Both the position numbers and the translations under genes were made by a program. The notes below the pieces were generated by a model. It did not search any database. It had not been told where the DNA came from and worked only from the letters and a program-made list of their open reading frames with translations. 64,000 nucleotides of DNA from VRUE01 sp963712595 (GTDB lineage Bacteria > Actinomycetota > Thermoleophilia > Solirubrobacterales > 70-9), in assembly GCA_963712595.1 (NCBI GenBank), contig CAVQIM010000003.1, positions 310,001 to 374,000 on the forward strand, read 5' to 3'. Shown one piece after another: positions 54,187-62,625 of the stretch (the first letter of the stretch is position 1; every line of letters starts with the position of its first letter).

Positions 54187-54259
54187 GGGGCTATAGCTCA
54201 GCTGGCAGAGCGCCTGGATCGCACCCAGGAGGTCGGCGGTTCGAATCCGCCTAGCTCCA
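54187..54259 (+). tRNA. tRNA-Ala (anticodon CGC), integration site
   Basis: A 73-nt cloverleaf: acceptor GGGGCTA/TAGCTCC, anticodon arm CCTGG-ATCGCAC-CCAGG, T arm GGCGG-TTCGAAT-CCGCC, discriminator A. Its 3' 45 bases plus two more recur at 61250-61296. The island integrated here keeps the tRNA intact. Confidence 0.95.
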
Positions 54260-54261
54260 CT
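54215..54261. other. attL: 47-bp direct repeat at the tRNA-Ala 3' end
   Basis: The stretch from the anticodon stem (TGGATCGCACCCAGGAGG) to GCTCCACT is identical to 61250-61296. Placement beside an integrase gene marks it as an attachment site. Confidence 0.9.
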
Positions 54262-54371
54262 AAAGCCTCCCTGCAAACGACGGCTTTCCGCTTGACAGCG
54301 AAACGTCTTGTCGTCAGCCTCTATTGCGAAGTCAACCGTAGGTCAACTCCGCAGCAAACGAGAGGGCTCCG

Positions 54372-55604
54372 ATGGCAGACCGGGCGAAGCCGCGCCGGAC
54401 CCGCGTCGAGCGCGGCATCTACAGGCAGCCGAACGGCTGCTTCGCGGTCTGCGCCCGCCGCGCCGGGCGGCTTCACTTCCGTACCGCTGGCACCAACCTG
54501 GTTGCGGCGCGGCGTGCCCGGGAGGATCTGATCGCAGCCCTCGAGGCGGGCCGGGTGCCGGCCTCGCCACGACTGCGCTTCGACACCGTCACGGCGCGAT
54601 GGAGCGAGCGCTTCGAGTCGATGGTGGCGGCGGGCCAGCGCCACCCGCGCACCTTGGAGGCCCACCGCTTCCATCTCGACCACGACCTGCTGCCTCGCCT
54701 CGGCTCTCGGAGGGTCGGCTCAATCGGGGTCGAAGACGTCGCTGGCCTGATCACCGAGCTGCGGGCCGCAGGGCGCTCGGCGAAGACCACGGCCAACGCG
54801 CTGGCGACCCTGCAGAACGTGCTGCGCTTCGCTCGCCGCCGCGGCTGGATCCTCGCTGATCCGGTCGAACTGCTGGAGCCCGAGGAGCGGCCGCGGCCAC
54901 CGCGACATTCGCGAGGAAGGGTGCTGGGGCAAGCGGAGATCGAGCGGCTGCTGGATACCTGCCCCTCGCGGGGACGCATCCTGGTTGAGACCGCCCTTTT
55001 CAGCGGGTTGCGGATCTCTGAGCTCCTAGGGCTCACTTGGGCAGACATTGACTTTGCGGCTGGGCTGATCCGGGTCCGGGCGCAACTCTCCCGCGCCCAT
55101 CACGGGGAACCGGCCCACCGCGTCGCCCCGAAGACGCCCGCCTCGGTGCGGGAGGTGCCGTTGGTCCCCCAGCTTTCCGACCGCCTCGCCACCCATCGCC
55201 GAGCCACACCATTCGCGGCGCCGACCGACTGGGTCTTCGTCACCTCGCGCGGCACGCCGCTTGGGGAGCGAAACGTCGCGAGGCGGGTTCTGAAGAAGGC
55301 CGCCGATGCCACCGGGCTCAACGACAACGAGAGACCCCCGCTGCGCTTCCACGACCTGCGCCACACCTTCGCCAGCCACCTGATCGTCGACCTCGGCCTC
55401 GATGTCGCCCAGGTCAGCCGAATCCTCGGCCACGCGAGCATCACGATCACTCTCGACGTCTACACCCATCTCTTCGACGATGCCAGACACGCGCGGGAGA
55501 TCCGCAGCCGGATGGCAGCGAGTGACTTCGCCTCGCTGCTCGCGGATGACCGAAGCGGAGCCTCGGCACAGATCGTTCGTCTATCCACCGAGGCAAGCGG
55601 CTAG
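54372..55604 (+). CDS. Tyrosine recombinase (integrase) of the island
   Basis: The 410-residue integrase has an arm-binding/SAM-like N-terminal part (about residues 15-170, with WSERFESMVAAGQRHPRTLE) and a catalytic domain. The active-site residues are Arg in FSGLRISELLGLTW, Lys near KTPASVREVPL, His-Leu-Arg-His in FHDLRHTFASHL, His in LGHASITITLDVYTH and the Tyr of the same motif. It lies 110 bp downstream of attL and points into the island, converging on darG. Confidence 0.93.
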   Translation: MADRAKPRRTRVERGIYRQPNGCFAVCARRAGRLHFRTAGTNLVAARRAREDLIAALEAGRVPASPRLRFDTVTARWSERFESMVAAGQRHPRTLEAHRFHLDHDLLPRLGSRRVGSIGVEDVAGLITELRAAGRSAKTTANALATLQNVLRFARRRGWILADPVELLEPEERPRPPRHSRGRVLGQAEIERLLDTCPSRGRILVETALFSGLRISELLGLTWADIDFAAGLIRVRAQLSRAHHGEPAHRVAPKTPASVREVPLVPQLSDRLATHRRATPFAAPTDWVFVTSRGTPLGERNVARRVLKKAADATGLNDNERPPLRFHDLRHTFASHLIVDLGLDVAQVSRILGHASITITLDVYTHLFDDARHAREIRSRMAASDFASLLADDRSGASAQIVRLSTEASG

Positions 55605-55650
55605 ACGCGAACCCGGTCGCCTCAAACTCACCGGTCCTTAGCGCTACTGA

Positions 55651-56688
55651 TTACTGCTTTAACCAGGAAACGGTTCTTAGTCGCTCGGCCGCTACAGCGA
55701 TCTGATCGGAGCTGAATTGCATCTTGGGCGGCTCCCAGGCAGAGAAGGCTTCCACCACCTCCTGATCTGTCCGTGCCTGTTCCTCGGACATCGCCCAGTG
55801 GGCAGTCGCCAGGAGCTCTAGGCCGAACGGGGTCTCGTAGCCCTCAACGAGGCGGGTAACTTCATCGAATCGACCGCGGGTGTCGGGATCGTCATCGAGG
55901 AAGGCCTCCGCGGACTCGACGGCGCCGGGGCGCAACCGAAGCTCCTCGGAAGGGGCATCGCCTCCGGCTGAATAGCCCTCGATCAGGTAGCCGTTGATCG
56001 CCTGGAGCACGTGCCGGAGGTTCTCCGCGTACGGGCCGTAGTAGCCCTTCGCGTAGGTCAGCTTCAGGGGCTGGCCTGCGGCTTCGAGGAAATACATCAG
56101 CTTGTGTATCTCGAGGAGCGTTATCGACGTGTCCATCATCGCCGTTAGATATCGCCGCATCAGCCCGACAAGGGCAGCGCGCCCGGGAGTCATCTTGGGC
56201 GCCTTCGACGGTTTCATCTCCTGTGCCCCTCCCCCCGGCTCATAGATGGTCGCGTCGACGTCGGTCACCTCCGAGAGCCTGCGCTCGATGATCGGCCGGA
56301 CCTGCTTCCAATCGAGACCGCCCAGTCCGCTTCCCAGCGGGGGAATCGCAATCGAGCGAATGCCCCGCTCCTGGATCTCCTCGATGAGGGAATCCATGCC
56401 GGTCTCGATGTACTCCATCCGGCTCTTGCCGCGCCAATGCTTCTTGGTCGGAAAGTTAATGATCCAGCGGGGCGTTAGCTGGTCGGTCTCGAACACGAAC
56501 ATGCGACCGGGCTGGACATCGCCGCGCTCGCAGGCCGCGGCATAGGCCTTGAAGTTCTCAGGGAACGCCTGCTTGAAATGCAGGGCGATACCTCGACCCA
56601 TCACGCCAACGGTGTTGACGGTGTTGACGAGAGCCTCAACGTCTGCGTCGAGGATGTCGCCCTTCGTGTAGCGGATCACGGCCGTCAT
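55651..56688 (-). CDS. darG: DarG-type antitoxin: macro-domain DNA ADP-ribosylglycohydrolase
   Basis: The N-terminal macro domain (1-155) shows VIRYTKGDILDADVEALVNT, GVMGRGIALHFKQAFP and IAIPPLGSGLGGLDW, the DarG pattern. The C-terminal half (ALVGLMRRYLTAMMDTSITL, YYGPYAENLRHVLQ, WLKQ) matches the toxin-binding region of DarG. DarG removes ADP-ribose from thymidine in DNA and also binds DarT. Its start overlaps the darT stop (TGATGA). Frame and motifs are intact, so the system is probably active. Confidence 0.93.
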   Translation of the reverse strand: MTAVIRYTKGDILDADVEALVNTVNTVGVMGRGIALHFKQAFPENFKAYAAACERGDVQPGRMFVFETDQLTPRWIINFPTKKHWRGKSRMEYIETGMDSLIEEIQERGIRSIAIPPLGSGLGGLDWKQVRPIIERRLSEVTDVDATIYEPGGGAQEMKPSKAPKMTPGRAALVGLMRRYLTAMMDTSITLLEIHKLMYFLEAAGQPLKLTYAKGYYGPYAENLRHVLQAINGYLIEGYSAGGDAPSEELRLRPGAVESAEAFLDDDPDTRGRFDEVTRLVEGYETPFGLELLATAHWAMSEEQARTDQEVVEAFSAWEPPKMQFSSDQIAVAAERLRTVSWLKQ

Positions 56689-57335
56689 CAAAAATACCAG
56701 CCGCTCTGGACGACGACCGGCGGGCGATGGTCGACCGCCGCGAAGGCCTCAACCGCCTGCTGCCCGAACTCATCCGAGTAGACGCCGACCTGCTCGACGA
56801 ACTTCCAGGGGACGAAGTCCTTGACCAGGAACTCCGACTGCTTGGCCTCCTTCACCCGGCCGGAGCGGAAGTCGTTGTCGGGGACCGCCTCCCAGTCGAT
56901 CATCCCGAACTCCTCGATGCTTGAGCCGAACTCGGCGTAGAGCGTCGCCGCGTTGGCGTTGGTGAACGCCCAGGGTATGTCCATTTCGTCGGCTGCCTCG
57001 ATCACGGTGTCGGCGTCGAGCTCAAGGTGAACGATCGGACGCTGACCTCCGTGGTAGGACAGCCCTTCGCGGTTGTCCATATGGAATATGTAGAGCATGA
57101 TGGAGCGCGGACAAAAGAAGAAGGGAACGTATTCGCCGACCATGCCCCCAGGGTGACACTTGACGGGGAGCCCGAGGCGTCGCCGCTTTATCTCTCCCAT
57201 CCCTACCGCGACACCGGGTCCTCCTCTCTCGATCATCTTTGCGTCGGAGAGGAGCCCACCGGCCTCTACGATCGAGGAAAGATTCTCGATGTGGGTGATG
57301 TGGTAGATCTTGGTCGGGATCGGTCTCTGCGTCAT
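56688..57335 (-). CDS. darT: DarT-type toxin: thymidine-specific DNA ADP-ribosyltransferase
   Basis: About 215 residues of the DUF4433/DarT family. It shows IYHITHIENLSSIVEAGGLL for NAD binding, VPFFFCPRSIMLYIFHM, and the catalytic Glu in KQSEFLVKDFVPW. DarT modifies thymidine in single-stranded DNA, blocking replication, and DarTG pairs protect against phages. I start at ATG 57335; a GTG at 57374 is possible. The gene is coupled to darG and lies 108 bp downstream of the Argonaute gene on the same strand. Confidence 0.94.
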   Translation of the reverse strand: MTQRPIPTKIYHITHIENLSSIVEAGGLLSDAKMIERGGPGVAVGMGEIKRRRLGLPVKCHPGGMVGEYVPFFFCPRSIMLYIFHMDNREGLSYHGGQRPIVHLELDADTVIEAADEMDIPWAFTNANAATLYAEFGSSIEEFGMIDWEAVPDNDFRSGRVKEAKQSEFLVKDFVPWKFVEQVGVYSDEFGQQAVEAFAAVDHRPPVVVQSGWYF

Positions 57336-57420
57336 GCGTGGCGAGGGATCGACGGTGGAGGCGACGGCCCGCACCGGGGGCTCGGGATGGTAGGCAGATC
57401 GTCCCCGATCGGTGGGCCGC

Positions 57421-57449
57421 TGCCCAGCTACATATCTGCCCAGCTACAT
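57421..57449. repeat. Tandem duplication at the Argonaute gene's end
   Basis: TGCCCAGCTACAT occurs twice, 16 bp apart, at 57421 and 57437. The second copy covers the stop codon region of the Argonaute gene. Confidence 0.7.
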
Positions 57450-58895
57450 GTAGTAGGCGTAGGTGGGCTCGACATAGGAGTCAGGGTCAAGGTGCTTGAT
57501 GATGTCGGCGACCTGCCTCGCAGTGCGAAGGCTGACCGGCAGGCGGCCGTCAAAGCGAGTCGAGTTCCAATTCATCTTGGTCAGCGACATGACCTCTTCA
57601 GCCACCTCGATCATCCCCCGTTCGAGCACCGCCCCGCGCAAGGCGATCGGACTGGGCACATACATCCCAGGGTACGTTTCATACCATTCGACGCTTCCCC
57701 GGGTGTAGAGGAGACACTCCTTCTCGCTGAGTGCGAGGAACGTCCCCCGTCGAGGCGGGTGGTATCCCTCCCGATAGAGCCGGGTGGTCGGGGTGGTGAC
57801 CCAAACCAGCTCGCAGCCGTCGATCCCGAGCTCAGTCGCCGCGCTGAGCATGCCTTCCTTCTCGGCATCGTCGAACGCTGAGGTCTTATGGACGACGATC
57901 CGAGCGGGGACGTGCCGGTGCTCGTCCCTGTAAGCCGCGAGAGCGCCGGTGAGAACCGCCGCCGCGTCCTCCCTCGTTAGATGGAGTTGGCGATCACGGT
58001 TGGAGCGCTTCGCCGGCCCGCCTCGGACGACGACGCCGTCCCCGCGCTCGTTGTAGACCTGGGCGACACTGGTCGCCGTCGAACGGCGGTCGACGTCCTG
58101 GTAGAAGGCCACACCGACGAAGCAGACGTCAAGTTCGGTGCTGGTCCTGACCATCCGCCATGGCGTACCGCCAGCCTTGTAGTAGAGGGCGGTGAAGAAG
58201 TTCCAGGCGATGCTCGCCTCGTCCTCGCGTCCGCGGGGCTTCCAAGACCGCCGCCGCTGGCGACCGACACGCGAGCTGTCATAGGTGCTGCCCTTGACGA
58301 GCTGCAGCGGGACCCGGAGCCGCATCGCCCCCGCCTTCAACAGATCATGGAAGGCAGGGCCCGAACGACTCACCACCGAGCCGCTCTCCTCGGGCTCTTC
58401 GGGGGCGCGCCTGAGCTCCCGGGGGGCGAGATCCTGGAGGATCTCCGGGATGTCGCAGATCACTACGTCAGGCCTGCCCTGCTGGACGAGCGTCTCGAGC
58501 CCCTCGAGGTAGAGCCGTAGCGCTTCGCCGACCCGGCGCTGGGGAGGGAGGGCCTCAAGCTTTTGAAGATCGGCCGCCTTGACCTCCCGTTGGAGCCGTG
58601 GGTCGAGGACGAGATCGGTGTGGTAGCCGACATCCGCCGAGAACCCGGGGAACTGAGGCCAAAGGCCCGGCCGGTCGCGTTGCTTCGCATCGATCGCCCA
58701 GCGACAGGACTCCAGCCAGCGGTTGAGGCCGTCCAGACTCCTTCGGTCGCCGAGGAGACCGACGCGGATGGCAGGTGGTGCGCCTTCGGTGCCGAGGTCA
58801 GCGGGACCGTACTCGGCGATCCCGAAACGACAGTCGAGGTGGCGCGCGCCGCCAGCGAATTCGAGCGAGGGCTCCTCGATCACCTCCGCCCTCAT
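57444..58895 (-). CDS. Short prokaryotic Argonaute (MID-PIWI, catalytically inactive)
   Basis: A 483-residue Argonaute with only MID and PIWI domains, as in short pAgos. PIWI landmarks are SIAWNFFTALYYKAGGTPWR, LDVCFVGVAFYQDVD, IVVHKTSAFDDAE and the C-terminal SLTKMNWNSTRFDGRLPVSL ending in AYYM. The first catalytic Asp is replaced (VGVAF), so no slicing is expected. The ATG at 58895 overlaps the effector stop (ATGA), which decides the start and implies a 1:1 complex. A small direct duplication covers its stop codon region. Confidence 0.92.
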   Translation of the reverse strand: MRAEVIEEPSLEFAGGARHLDCRFGIAEYGPADLGTEGAPPAIRVGLLGDRRSLDGLNRWLESCRWAIDAKQRDRPGLWPQFPGFSADVGYHTDLVLDPRLQREVKAADLQKLEALPPQRRVGEALRLYLEGLETLVQQGRPDVVICDIPEILQDLAPRELRRAPEEPEESGSVVSRSGPAFHDLLKAGAMRLRVPLQLVKGSTYDSSRVGRQRRRSWKPRGREDEASIAWNFFTALYYKAGGTPWRMVRTSTELDVCFVGVAFYQDVDRRSTATSVAQVYNERGDGVVVRGGPAKRSNRDRQLHLTREDAAAVLTGALAAYRDEHRHVPARIVVHKTSAFDDAEKEGMLSAATELGIDGCELVWVTTPTTRLYREGYHPPRRGTFLALSEKECLLYTRGSVEWYETYPGMYVPSPIALRGAVLERGMIEVAEEVMSLTKMNWNSTRFDGRLPVSLRTARQVADIIKHLDPDSYVEPTYAYYM

Positions 58896-60250
58896 GCCGC
58901 CAGCTCCTGCTGACCAGCAATTTGCCCCGGGCCCTGAGTGCCCTTGCCCAGCCACAGCTCGTCGTCGATCCCAGGCGAGACGTCCACAGTGACCAGCTCA
59001 CCAAAGGTGAGCAGGGGTGGCTCGGCCGCCAGAAGCGAAGGAGGGCGAGTGAGCAAATACGCCCACATCCGGAGGTGCCCGATCACTGCCAGGTTGCGGT
59101 CGAGGCGCTTGATCCCCGACAGATACTCGGGGGCACGGCGGCTCTCCCGACGCCCGTCGCTGGTGAAGAGGTAGTCCGGCTCGATCTCGAGATACCACCG
59201 CCCGTCGATCCGGCGGAACCCTGGCCTGAAGGCATGATGGCGTATGTAGGACAGCCTCTCTTCCTTGAGCTTCTTGTCGTAGAAGTGCTTGACCTTCACG
59301 ACCTTGCGTCGACCGTGGGGTCCTTCGATCGACACCTCGACGAGGGGCTCGGGGGAACCGAAGTAGAAGAGGTGGCGCTCGGGGTGCCACCACAACTCCC
59401 GCTTCAGTTGTTGGAGCAGGGTCCGCCGCAGGAGCTCGACCCAATGCCTCAGATGGATCGGATCGTCGGACTCCGACCAGTCCGTGGCCGGGAAGGTCTC
59501 GACGTCGTCGGCGTCGACCAGCACCTGTAGTGAACAGGACCGCGGATCGCGCAGGCTGTAGAGCCTCCCCGAGCGCAGGAGGTAATCGCTGCCGCGGAGG
59601 CCGCCCGCCCCTTCGTAAATCTTGTTGGCCTCCGCCACCGTCGAGCAACGGGCCCCCGCATCCCACACCCAGCTCCCGTGCTGCAGGATCGCGAGGAGAT
59701 TGGTCAGAAGGGACTCCGGCGGGGGCGGCTCGAGACGGTGAAGGACAGGCTCGCGGCGCTCGGCGAGCCGGAACATGTCCATTGCCCGGGAGGAGTCGAA
59801 GCGATCGCGTCGCTTATCGAAGACGACGCGGCGCTCGACGCGGCGCTGCGCATCAGCGAACCAATCAGTAACGCAACAGAACCAGGCCCCGCGCTCCTCC
59901 GGGTGCGAGCAGACCAGGATCACGGGAACGTCTGAGCGCATCCAGTAGTCCACATCCGCCCGGTCGCACAAGAATTCGAAGCTCTCCTCAGACTCGGCCG
60001 TGAATCGGGTGCGGGCCTTGCTTTGCACCCCGATCTGGCGATTGAGCGGGGTCTTGGATCGGACGTCGCGTAGCTCCAGACGCCCGTCGATCCCGTGATC
60101 GAACGGCCCCGCCACATGCCAGAGGAACCCCATCCCGAGGATCGCCTCCTCGGTCAGGTTGACGCCCTGCTGGGCGAGCAACTCGCTGTCTGGCGACTTC
60201 TTCTCAGCGCACATGGCGCGATCTGTCGGTGGAAATGACGAGCGCACCAC
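58892..60250 (-). CDS. DUF4365 (DREN)-APAZ effector nuclease of a SPARDA-like system
   Basis: Residues 15-170 form a DUF4365 PD-(D/E)XK nuclease domain: LTEEAILGMGF, GPFDHGIDGRLEL (Asp55) and IGVQSKARTRF (Gln76-x-Lys78). The rest (about 200-440) looks like an APAZ domain, with YIRHHAFRPGFRRIDGRWYL, IEPDYLFTSDGRRESRRA and a late strand-rich end. In SPARDA systems this partner binds the short Argonaute and degrades nucleic acid when a target is recognised. GTG 60250 has GGAGGAGG 9 bp upstream; ATG 60214 is an alternative. It heads the leftward operon. Confidence 0.88.
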   Translation of the reverse strand: MVRSSFPPTDRAMCAEKKSPDSELLAQQGVNLTEEAILGMGFLWHVAGPFDHGIDGRLELRDVRSKTPLNRQIGVQSKARTRFTAESEESFEFLCDRADVDYWMRSDVPVILVCSHPEERGAWFCCVTDWFADAQRRVERRVVFDKRRDRFDSSRAMDMFRLAERREPVLHRLEPPPPESLLTNLLAILQHGSWVWDAGARCSTVAEANKIYEGAGGLRGSDYLLRSGRLYSLRDPRSCSLQVLVDADDVETFPATDWSESDDPIHLRHWVELLRRTLLQQLKRELWWHPERHLFYFGSPEPLVEVSIEGPHGRRKVVKVKHFYDKKLKEERLSYIRHHAFRPGFRRIDGRWYLEIEPDYLFTSDGRRESRRAPEYLSGIKRLDRNLAVIGHLRMWAYLLTRPPSLLAAEPPLLTFGELVTVDVSPGIDDELWLGKGTQGPGQIAGQQELAA

Positions 60251-60429
60251 GGCCTACGTCCTCCTCCGCGCCCGGCCGCGCTGCCTGCGACCGCCGCTCA
60301 CCGTGGCTTGGGACGGGCGCCGCTGATGCCGCGATCTGTCGGGTACGCGTCGGTAGTTCCATTGAAAACCCTTTCCCAAGGTCCGGACTAGGACGGACGG
60401 ACACAAGAAGTAGCGCTACGTTTTGTGCA

Positions 60430-60993
60430 ATGGATGCCCACCAGCGCGACTGCGAGTACTGCCGAAGGGTTCGCCGAGCCTCCGACACGCTCCGCTTCAA
60501 GCGGTTGGGGGCCCACAAACGACGCCAGCTCTTGGCCGCCGGGGCGCCCGGTGACGAGCCCAACCGGATCCATCCGCCGGGGTCTTCTCAGGCCGAGCAG
60601 ACCGCGACGCGCCGCGCGGTGGCGAACTTGGTCGGCGCGGGCCTTCTGCGGCTCTCCCCTGAACGACTCCGTCTGCTCCCCGGGCGCGACGATCGTGAGC
60701 TCGCACGCCTGCGCCGCAAGTACTCAGTGGTACGACAGGCCTGGCGGACGGAGTTGGGTGAGGAGATCGCCCGGCTCTATCGGCCCGAGCTTGAGAGCGG
60801 CAGGCGCATCCGTTGGCTTGTTCACCTCAACGCTGCCACGGCGGCGGCGCTGGCCAGGTGTCCTTACCGAACCCGGGGCAACAAGAGGCAAGAGTCGAAA
60901 GGTTCCGCGCGAGTGCGGCGAGTCGGCCGCGGCTTAGTTTCAGGAGCCGCTAGCCCGCCGCTCGAGACATCAGACGCCGACGACGGCGCATAG
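60430..60993 (+). CDS. Island cargo protein of unknown function, possible DNA-binding regulator
   Basis: A basic, 187-residue protein divergent from the effector gene. It begins MDAHQRDCEYCRRVRRASDT with two cysteines (CEYC), and a central part QAEQTATRRAVANLVGAGLL followed by RLSPERLRLLPGRDDREL resembles a winged helix. The C terminus is Arg/Lys-rich. I do not recognise the family. Its position opposite the defence operon would suit a regulator of that operon or an accessory part. An upstream in-frame start inside the divergent region is less likely. Confidence 0.5.
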   Translation: MDAHQRDCEYCRRVRRASDTLRFKRLGAHKRRQLLAAGAPGDEPNRIHPPGSSQAEQTATRRAVANLVGAGLLRLSPERLRLLPGRDDRELARLRRKYSVVRQAWRTELGEEIARLYRPELESGRRIRWLVHLNAATAAALARCPYRTRGNKRQESKGSARVRRVGRGLVSGAASPPLETSDADDGA

Positions 60994-61249
60994 AGCGCCA
61001 GAAATGGGGCTGATTTTGTTCCCAGCATTCGGCACCATTCCGCCACTGCGTTAGTGCAGGCGAAGCTCCCTTAGGAAGCACCACTCCAACCGGCCTCTTG
61101 CATTTTCAGCCACTTCTCGCCAGAAGTGGCTGACTCCCCGCATATCCCCGCTAATCCCCGCGCATCCGTGTACAGCAGGGGGCGGAGTGATCCCGTCAAA
61201 CATGCTGGTAATCGCCGCTTTTCACGCCTACCACCACCGTGGGCCTTCG
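60994..61249. other. Non-coding right end of the island with a perfect hairpin
   Basis: No gene is seen here. It holds a 12+12-bp perfect hairpin (TCAGCCACTTCT, loop CGCC, 61106-61133) and three near-copies of ATCCCCGC in a row (61139-61170). Such repeats close to an attachment site could be integrase arm-binding sites. Confidence 0.5.
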
Positions 61250-61296
61250 TGGATCGCACCCAGGAGGTCGGCGGTTCGAATCCGCCTAGCTCCACT
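61250..61296. other. attR: 47-bp copy of the tRNA-Ala 3' end
   Basis: Identical to 54215-61296's left edge (54215-54261), from TGGATCGCACCC to GCTCCACT. It lacks the 5' half of a tRNA and cannot fold as one. Confidence 0.9.
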
Positions 61297-61299
61297 GGA

Positions 61300-61710
61300 A
61301 TGGCCTCACTCGAACCAGCGCCAGAAGAAACGGCGCTGGCGGTGACAGCCTCGCCACCCAGGCTCTTCGGCAGTTCCGGATCGGCGAGCGTGGCGAAGGG
61401 CTCGGCGATCTCCGCCTCACCGATCTTGTCGTCGTAGACCACCAGCCGCTCGAAGAGCGCCTGGTTCCATTGCCGCCGTAGAGCAGCTTCTCGCGCTCCT
61501 CGGTGAGCTTGGCGAGACGCTTTCGCTGGCAGTGGCCTCGGCTTCAGCCTGCTCACGCATCCCGCCAAGAGCGTGGCTCAACTTGCCCCGTACCCGCTCG
61601 GTCTGTTTAGGCTGCGAAATGATCTTGCGCATCGAGGCGTCACACCGAGAGAGCCTGACGCAATCAAGGCCATCGCCCCAGCTGAGGACACTTCGCATGG
61701 CTTAAGGTCC
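61300..61710 (-). pseudogene. Degenerate serine recombinase, C-terminal remnant
   Basis: On the minus strand three frames give pieces of the C-terminal part of a large serine recombinase: a helical part with QPKQTERVRGKLSHALGG, then QRKRLAKLTEEREKLLYGG, then NQALFERLVVYDDKIGEAEI followed by AEPFATL. Joined, they match the coiled-coil and end of the family, with internal losses and frameshifts. The N-terminal catalytic part is absent. It sits just outside attR and marks an older mobile element. Confidence 0.6.
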
Positions 61711-61992
61711 AGCTTTCAGCCTCTACAACTCCAAGTAGAGCATGATCGCTCGCCCCGGAGTGCCGCTCAGCACAGACACCGCCATCCAGCGCCTGATCGA
61801 TTGCGGACCTCGTGACTCACAACTCGGTTCAAATGCCGTCCGGCTAAACGGATTCGACTTCTGATACCGATTTCTCATGGGTCCCTACGGATCGACCTCG
61901 CGTAGCGGGCAATAGCAGCGGGGTTTCAAATGCCGTCCGGTTAGGCCCGCGTCGCAGACAACAGCATCCGGCCAGTTTGCAATGCTGGCTGG
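61711..61992. other. Non-coding scar region with repeated motif
   Basis: No intact gene is visible. It holds two copies of TTCAAATGCCGTCCGG (61831 and 61926), also found at 62608. The first and third copy share a longer related upstream stretch (CAGCGCCT.GATTGCGGA). Confidence 0.5.
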
Positions 61993-62625
61993 ATGGTCGG
62001 CGTGGCGGAGAAGACGGCTTCGCTGGAGCTAATCGCTGCTCCGGCGATCGAGAAGCGCATTTTCGTTGTTCGTGGTCGGCAAGTGATGCTCGATGAAGAT
62101 CTCGCAGACCTGTACGGCGTGGAGACGAAGCGCCTGATCGAGCAGGTCAAACGGAACGTCGAACGCTTCCCAGCGGACTTTATGTTTCAGTTGGACGAGA
62201 CCGAGACAGCGGCTTTGAGGTCGCAGATTGCGACCTCAAACTCCGGCCGGGGCGGGCGTCGCTACGCTCCCTACGTCTTCACCGAGCAAGGCGTGGCCAT
62301 GCTTTCGGGGGTGCTGCGCAGCAAGCGTGCGATTGCCGTCAATATCGAGATCATGCGGGCGTTCGTCGAGTTGCGCCGCGCGGCCGCCTCCTATTCTGCG
62401 CTCGAAGATCGGCTCAAAGAGCTCGAGCGAAAGACCACCGCGAAGTTCGGTAGGCACGACGCGCAGCTGGACCAAATCTTCAAGACGCTGAGACAGCTGA
62501 TCTCCCCTCCGGCTCGACCTAAGCGCCCGGTCGGTTCAGTCCCCGGACGACGATCGATAGAGGCGCCACCATGCAGCGCCTTGATTCGATTGCGGAGCCC
62601 TTGGTTCAAATGCCGTCCGGTTAGG
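61831..62625. repeat. Three direct copies of TTCAAATGCCGTCCGG
   Basis: Copies at about 61831, 61926 and 62608, extended in two of them by TTAGGC. They bracket the ORF6N gene and the scar region, like junctions left by insertion or recombination. Confidence 0.65.

Larger units (their letters stand above)
54215..61296. mobile_element. 7.1-kb integrative defence island in tRNA-Ala(CGC)
   Basis: Bounded by perfect 47-bp repeats of the tRNA 3' end and starting with a tyrosine integrase gene. The cargo is darG, darT, a short Argonaute gene, a DUF4365-APAZ effector gene and one unknown gene. No conjugation, replication or phage structural genes are present, so it looks like a satellite-type genomic island that depends on other elements for transfer. 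Confidence 0.88.

Noticed and set aside
57444..58895. Long, catalytically active Argonaute
   Set aside because: The protein lacks N and PAZ domains and the first catalytic Asp; its partner gene defines it as the short type.
55651..61249. CRISPR array or cas genes next to the Argonaute
   Set aside because: No spaced short repeats and no Cas-like protein are present in the island or elsewhere in the window.
61250..61296. A fourth tRNA gene
   Set aside because: Only the 3' part of tRNA-Ala is present; no 5' acceptor or D arm, so it is attR.
61071..61300. Protein-coding frame with a VELGGFEPPTSWVR peptide
   Set aside because: This peptide is the reverse reading of the tRNA-derived attR and appears in many false annotations.
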